Assembly: GCA_023449855.1 (NCBI GenBank) | Contig: JAEXHR010000242.1 | Span: 1 to 27,461, forward strand | Source of the DNA: Pseudomonadota bacterium | GTDB taxonomy: Bacteria; Pseudomonadota; Alphaproteobacteria; Rhizobiales; Xanthobacteraceae | DNA length: 27,461 nucleotides | Direction of reading: 5' to 3' | In this document: positions 24,804 to 27,461 of the stretch, one piece after another | How the letters are laid out: each line of letters starts with the position of its first letter | Position numbering within the stretch: the stretch's first letter is position 1 | Position numbers and translations under genes: made by a program | The notes under the pieces: model-generated | The model's database searches: none | Told to the model about the DNA's origin: nothing | The model's input: the letters and a program-made list of their open reading frames with translations, nothing else

Positions 24804-25436
24804 ATGGTTGCGACCCAACATGCCCCCCTCGCCCCAACCGGCGAGGAAGACAGCGCCAAGCGCCGGCAGATCCTCGACGGCGCGCGCAAGGTCTTCATGA
24901 ATCTGGGCTTCGATGGTGCCAGCATGGGCGAGATCGCGCGTGCCGCCGGCGTCTCCAAGGGCACGCTCTACGTCTATTTCACCGACAAATGCGGGCTGTT
25001 CGAATCCATCGTCGAGCAGGAGAAACTCGAACAGGGCAAGTCCGTCTTCAACTTCGACCCAGCCCGCGAAGCGGAGCCGACGCTGGCCGAGTTCGGCAGG
25101 GCCTATATCCAGTTGCTCTGCCGTCCCGGCGGTGGCTCGGCGATCCGCACGGTGATGGCGATTGCCGAGCGCATGCCCGATGTCGGCAAGCGCTTCTACG
25201 AGGCCGTGCTTGCGCATGCGATCCGGCAGTTTGCCGGCTATCTCGATGCGCGCGTCAAGGCGGGGGAATTGAAGATCGAGGATACGGAGCTGACAGCCGC
25301 GCAGTTCATGATGTCGTGCCAGGCGACGCTGTTTCAACCCTTCATTTTCCAGGCGAAACCGACACCGACCGCAGCGGAGATCGACAAGGTCGTCGACAGC
25401 GCGGTGCGCGTATTCCTTGCCGCCTATCGCAGCTGA
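24804..25436 (+). CDS. TetR/AcrR-family transcriptional repressor
   Basis: A 210-residue repressor. The N-terminal DNA-binding domain (about 18-65) contains RRQILDGARKVFMNLGFDGASM and the helix-turn-helix IARAAGVSKGTLYVYFTDKCGLF; the rest is an all-helical ligand domain resembling the AefR-like C-terminal group. It is divergent from emrAB with a perfect palindromic operator between them, so it should repress the pump until an exported compound binds it. ATG at 24804. Its stop is only 3 nt from the convergent stop of the extensin-like gene, with no terminator between them. Confidence 0.93.
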   Translation: MVATQHAPLAPTGEEDSAKRRQILDGARKVFMNLGFDGASMGEIARAAGVSKGTLYVYFTDKCGLFESIVEQEKLEQGKSVFNFDPAREAEPTLAEFGRAYIQLLCRPGGGSAIRTVMAIAERMPDVGKRFYEAVLAHAIRQFAGYLDARVKAGELKIEDTELTAAQFMMSCQATLFQPFIFQAKPTPTAAEIDKVVDSAVRVFLAAYRS

Positions 25437-25439
25437 CGT

Positions 25440-26702
25440 CTATTCGTTCTCGTAGAAATCCTCGTCGTCCGGCGTCTTGCGGCTGTTCTTGTTCGCCGAC
25501 TTCCTGATCGAGCCAGTCGGGCCATCGTCGCCACGGCCGGCATAGCTGCGGCTCATGGCGCGCGACGCGATTTCTTCGCCCGACACCGCTGCCGGCTTGC
25601 AGATCGACGGACGCTTCGGCCGGCGCATCAGATCCACGTGAATATGATCGTAGTGATAGATGTTGGAGCCCGGCGCCAGCACGGTCGTGAAATACTGGCA
25701 GGCGCCGCCCTGAACATCGCGTAGAAAGCCCTGCTCTTCCGGGAGCCCCTTCCAGCCGTTCTTGATCGACATGTTGCGGCCGTCGGCGAAGGTGAACGCA
25801 GCGATATCCAGCGCATTGCCGAAGGCATGCTCGGAAATATGCGCCCGTGAATTGCCGTTCATGCCGCGGCAGGAATAGGCGGAGATCTGGCGGATCGACA
25901 CCACGCGCTGACCGAACCAGCGCATCGCTGCCGGCTGCACGACTTCGGCGAGCCACTTGTCGAGTTGCGACACGATCGGACAAGCCAGTGTCGCCGTCGG
26001 CTTCATCTCGACGGGACCGACCGAACCGGTGACATTGCCGGCGCCCGGTCCGAGACGCGGCTGCGCATAATCCTGCGGCTGGCTCTGGACGACGCCTGAA
26101 CTATAACGGCCATAAGGCGCGCGCGTTTGCGGCGGCGCACTTTGCGGCATCCCCCGCTGCATGCCCTGCTCGGGCGTGCCATCGGCGGGCAGATTGATGT
26201 CGTCTTCAGCTTCGGCGACGCCCGGCGCGTTGAGCGAGACCGGGCCGCCATTGGCCGGAGTATTGGCATAGCCCGCGTTATAGCCACCGCCATAGGACGG
26301 CTGCTGCGGCGGCGGGGCGGATTGCGGATAGGCGGTCGGATACTGGCTGGTCGCGCGCACCATCGGCTGCGACGGCGCTTGCTGCACCGGCCAGCGCGAT
26401 GGCCCGCCGGCGATGCCACCCGGCGGACGCGGTGCTTCATCGGCAAAACCAACGGTGCTGTTGGATTCGCCGAGAGCCGCGACTTTCAGCGGAAATTCAG
26501 CGCCGCAAACACCAGGACCGGAAATAGGTTCGATGCGGACCAGGCCGGCGCTCTCGCGCACGGCGCCCGACTTCATGCATGCGACTTCTGCCTCGGCTCG
26601 CCAGGGTTCGCGCTGCTCGGTTTGAAACAAACCACGGCCGCAACCTGCCAGAGAGACAAGGACGAAGGAGCCGACGAGATACAAACGAACTCCGCGCGTC
26701 AT
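25440..26702 (-). CDS. Extensin-like C-terminal domain lipoprotein (M15-like fold)
   Basis: A 420-residue predicted lipoprotein. An N-terminal hydrophobic helix ends in the lipobox LAGC (18-21), so it is probably lipidated at C21. A first conserved segment (about 38-78) has EPISGPGVCGAEFPLKV; a long Pro/Gln/Gly/Tyr-rich low-complexity linker (about 90-230) follows, then the extensin-like domain (about 238-370). That domain carries SEHAFGNALDI (H292, D299) and DHIHVDLM (H353, H355), which match the zinc-binding H...D...HxH pattern of LAS/M15 peptidoglycan peptidases. A hydrolase acting on peptidoglycan cross-links is therefore plausible but not shown for this family. ATG at 26702 lacks a Shine-Dalgarno sequence. 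The C-terminus is polar and repeat-free. Confidence 0.85.
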   Translation of the reverse strand: MTRGVRLYLVGSFVLVSLAGCGRGLFQTEQREPWRAEAEVACMKSGAVRESAGLVRIEPISGPGVCGAEFPLKVAALGESNSTVGFADEAPRPPGGIAGGPSRWPVQQAPSQPMVRATSQYPTAYPQSAPPPQQPSYGGGYNAGYANTPANGGPVSLNAPGVAEAEDDINLPADGTPEQGMQRGMPQSAPPQTRAPYGRYSSGVVQSQPQDYAQPRLGPGAGNVTGSVGPVEMKPTATLACPIVSQLDKWLAEVVQPAAMRWFGQRVVSIRQISAYSCRGMNGNSRAHISEHAFGNALDIAAFTFADGRNMSIKNGWKGLPEEQGFLRDVQGGACQYFTTVLAPGSNIYHYDHIHVDLMRRPKRPSICKPAAVSGEEIASRAMSRSYAGRGDDGPTGSIRKSANKNSRKTPDDEDFYENE

Positions 26703-26899
26703 TCGCGCAAATTGAGCTAAATGTTTTAATGACTCTTCAACACCGGCACTTTCGGGCGCCGAAAACGCGGGTTTCCGCGCGAATACACGTCATTCGGTGC
26801 GGCCCTTCGGCGGCAGACCAGAGGCCGAAATGAGGCGGAACGCCCTCGCCCATCAACATGGACAAAAGCGCTCCGATTACGAATTTTCGTAGCGGATCG

Positions 26900-27040
26900 T
26901 CAGCGCGCCGCCTTGATGATCTGCAGCGGGGTGAATTCCGCGAGGCCCTCCGCGGCGAATTCGGTTCCGATGTCAGACTGCTCGGCGGCGCCGAACGGAA
27001 TGCGGTAGCGGCGCGGTTTGTCGGATGGGTATCGCTGCGC
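26900..27040 (-). pseudogene. Possible 3' remnant of an unidentified gene
   Basis: A minus-strand frame of 46 codons from an in-frame TGA inside a repeat (27041-27043) to TGA at 26900-26902, with no start codon of its own near the conserved-looking part. From about 27010 on it reads YRIPFGAAEQSDIG and then TEFAAEGLAEFTPLQIIKAAR, with codon choice and GC-rich third positions like the neighbouring genes. It looks like the tail of a protein cut off by the repeat. I cannot name the parent. Confidence 0.3.
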
Positions 27041-27053
27041 TCAACCCATCCTA
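27021..27053. repeat. Dispersed repeat with GGATGGGT arms
   Basis: GGATGGGT (27023-27030) and ACCCATCC (27044-27051) around a 13-nt centre with GCTGCGC. Read in one minus-strand frame it gives the VGWVERSDTHPT peptide that I know as spurious translation of a common Bradyrhizobium-type repeat. Confidence 0.75.
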
Positions 27054-27075
27054 CGGCCACGGCGATTGCGGCTTG

Positions 27076-27461
27076 TCACCACGCGTAACGCACCACGCCC
27101 TTGCCGGCGTAGCTCTTCGTCACCTCGGAGAATTCTCCTTCGAACGTGCCAGCCACGGACCAGCCATTCATCCATTTCAGCTCCGCCGAGGTAGAGGTCA
27201 GCGCAGTGTGCTTCGCGAGCGCCGCGCCGTTGACGATGAAGCTTGCGCCGGGAAGCGACTGGAAGGTCGCGGACGCCGAGCGGTCGCGATTGATGTCGTG
27301 CGCCCAGGCCGCGCGGCCGCGCAGCGTCAGGATCGCGTCGTTGACGGCGAAGGACTTGTCGGTGCGCAGGCCGAGCTCGCTGCGCGGCGCGATGGTCGTC
27401 TTGCCGGCATAGGTGAGCGCGAAGGTGTTGCTGCCGGCGACGACGCTTTCCGCATAGGACG
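27076..27461 (-). CDS. Autotransporter beta-domain protein, C-terminal part (runs off the right edge)
   Basis: An open frame of about 128 codons ending at TGA 27076-27078, with no start inside the window. It reads SYAESVVAGSNTFALTYAG, then TTIAPRSELGLRTDKSF, LTLRGRAAWAHDINRDRS, LPGASFIVNGAALAKHTA, AELKWMNGWSVAGTFEGEF and ends SYAGKGVVRYAW. Alternating polar and hydrophobic strands, the SELGLR and LRGRAAWAHD segments and the terminal aromatic VRYAW are typical of the outer-membrane barrel of type V autotransporters, whose last residue is recognised by the BAM complex. The passenger domain lies outside the window. Its stop is 22 nt from a dispersed repeat. Confidence 0.85.
   Translation of the reverse strand, partial: SYAESVVAGSNTFALTYAGKTTIAPRSELGLRTDKSFAVNDAILTLRGRAAWAHDINRDRSASATFQSLPGASFIVNGAALAKHTALTSTSAELKWMNGWSVAGTFEGEFSEVTKSYAGKGVVRYAW

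Larger units (their letters stand above)
26703..27075. other. 373-base region with no intact gene
   Basis: It holds the AT-rich upstream region of the extensin-like gene (no clear promoter recognised), a small hairpin TACGAA-TT-TTCGTA (26878-26891), a possible 3' gene remnant on the minus strand (26900-27040) and a dispersed repeat (27021-27053). Confidence 0.6.

Noticed and set aside
26737..27060. 107-codon minus-strand frame starting MAVGWVERSDTHPT
   Set aside because: Starts inside the same repeat; the remainder is Arg/Ser-rich out-of-frame sequence.
26858..27088. 76-codon plus-strand frame containing VGWVSLRSTHPT
   Set aside because: This peptide comes from the GGATGGGT repeat, and the frame lacks codon bias outside it.

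Overview
The window looks like chromosomal DNA of an alphaproteobacterium of the Nitrobacteraceae (Bradyrhizobium / Rhodopseudomonas / Afipia / Tardiphaga group). This rests on uniformly high GC with GC-rich third codon positions, the alphaproteobacterial order of the division and cell wall (dcw) genes, the protein sequences, an alphaproteobacterial type A RNase P RNA, and several dispersed palindromic repeats of kinds I associate with this family. I cannot name a species.

Layout. From about 18.1 kb leftwards to 78 the minus strand carries the peptidoglycan precursor and septation genes in the order rsmH-ftsL-ftsI-murE-murF-mraY-murD-ftsW-murG-[MFS/LysR]-murC-murB-[DUF4239]-ddl. They are tightly packed: three 4-nt stop/start overlaps or near equivalents, and gaps of 3-10 nt, apart from 91 nt (murE/ftsI) and 76 nt (ftsW/murD). 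Two pieces break the usual order. A divergent MFS-transporter/LysR pair sits between murG and murC and is bounded by two palindromic repeats. A plus-strand DUF4239 membrane protein sits between murB and ddl. No mraZ is visible upstream of rsmH. Divergent from the cluster is an N-acetylmuramoyl-L-alanine amidase, followed by the RNase P RNA gene (rnpB) and a strong terminator-like hairpin.

The right third is export and envelope genes: an ABC half-exporter (minus strand) preceded by a near-consensus promoter and a 23-codon reading frame with an excellent ribosome binding site; an EmrA/EmrB-type tripartite pump (minus strand) with a divergent TetR regulator and a perfect operator between them; an extensin-like/M15-like lipoprotein; a probable gene remnant; and the C-terminal part of an autotransporter running off the right edge.

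How the genes work together. MurC-D-E-F build the UDP-MurNAc-pentapeptide (MurB supplies UDP-MurNAc, Ddl supplies D-Ala-D-Ala, and the MurE DNPR motif predicts meso-diaminopimelate). MraY and MurG make lipid I and lipid II. FtsW and FtsI polymerise and cross-link septal wall, with FtsL in the divisome. The amidase and the extensin-like protein probably act on finished or recycled wall. Most of the window is conventional. The parts worth a second look are regulatory and architectural: the leader ORF upstream of the ABC exporter, the TetR operator and its partial copy upstream of that exporter, the repeat-bounded insertion in the dcw cluster, a TGACGTCA palindrome in three gene-start regions, and the long rsmH leader. 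I do not see a convincing undescribed multi-gene system.
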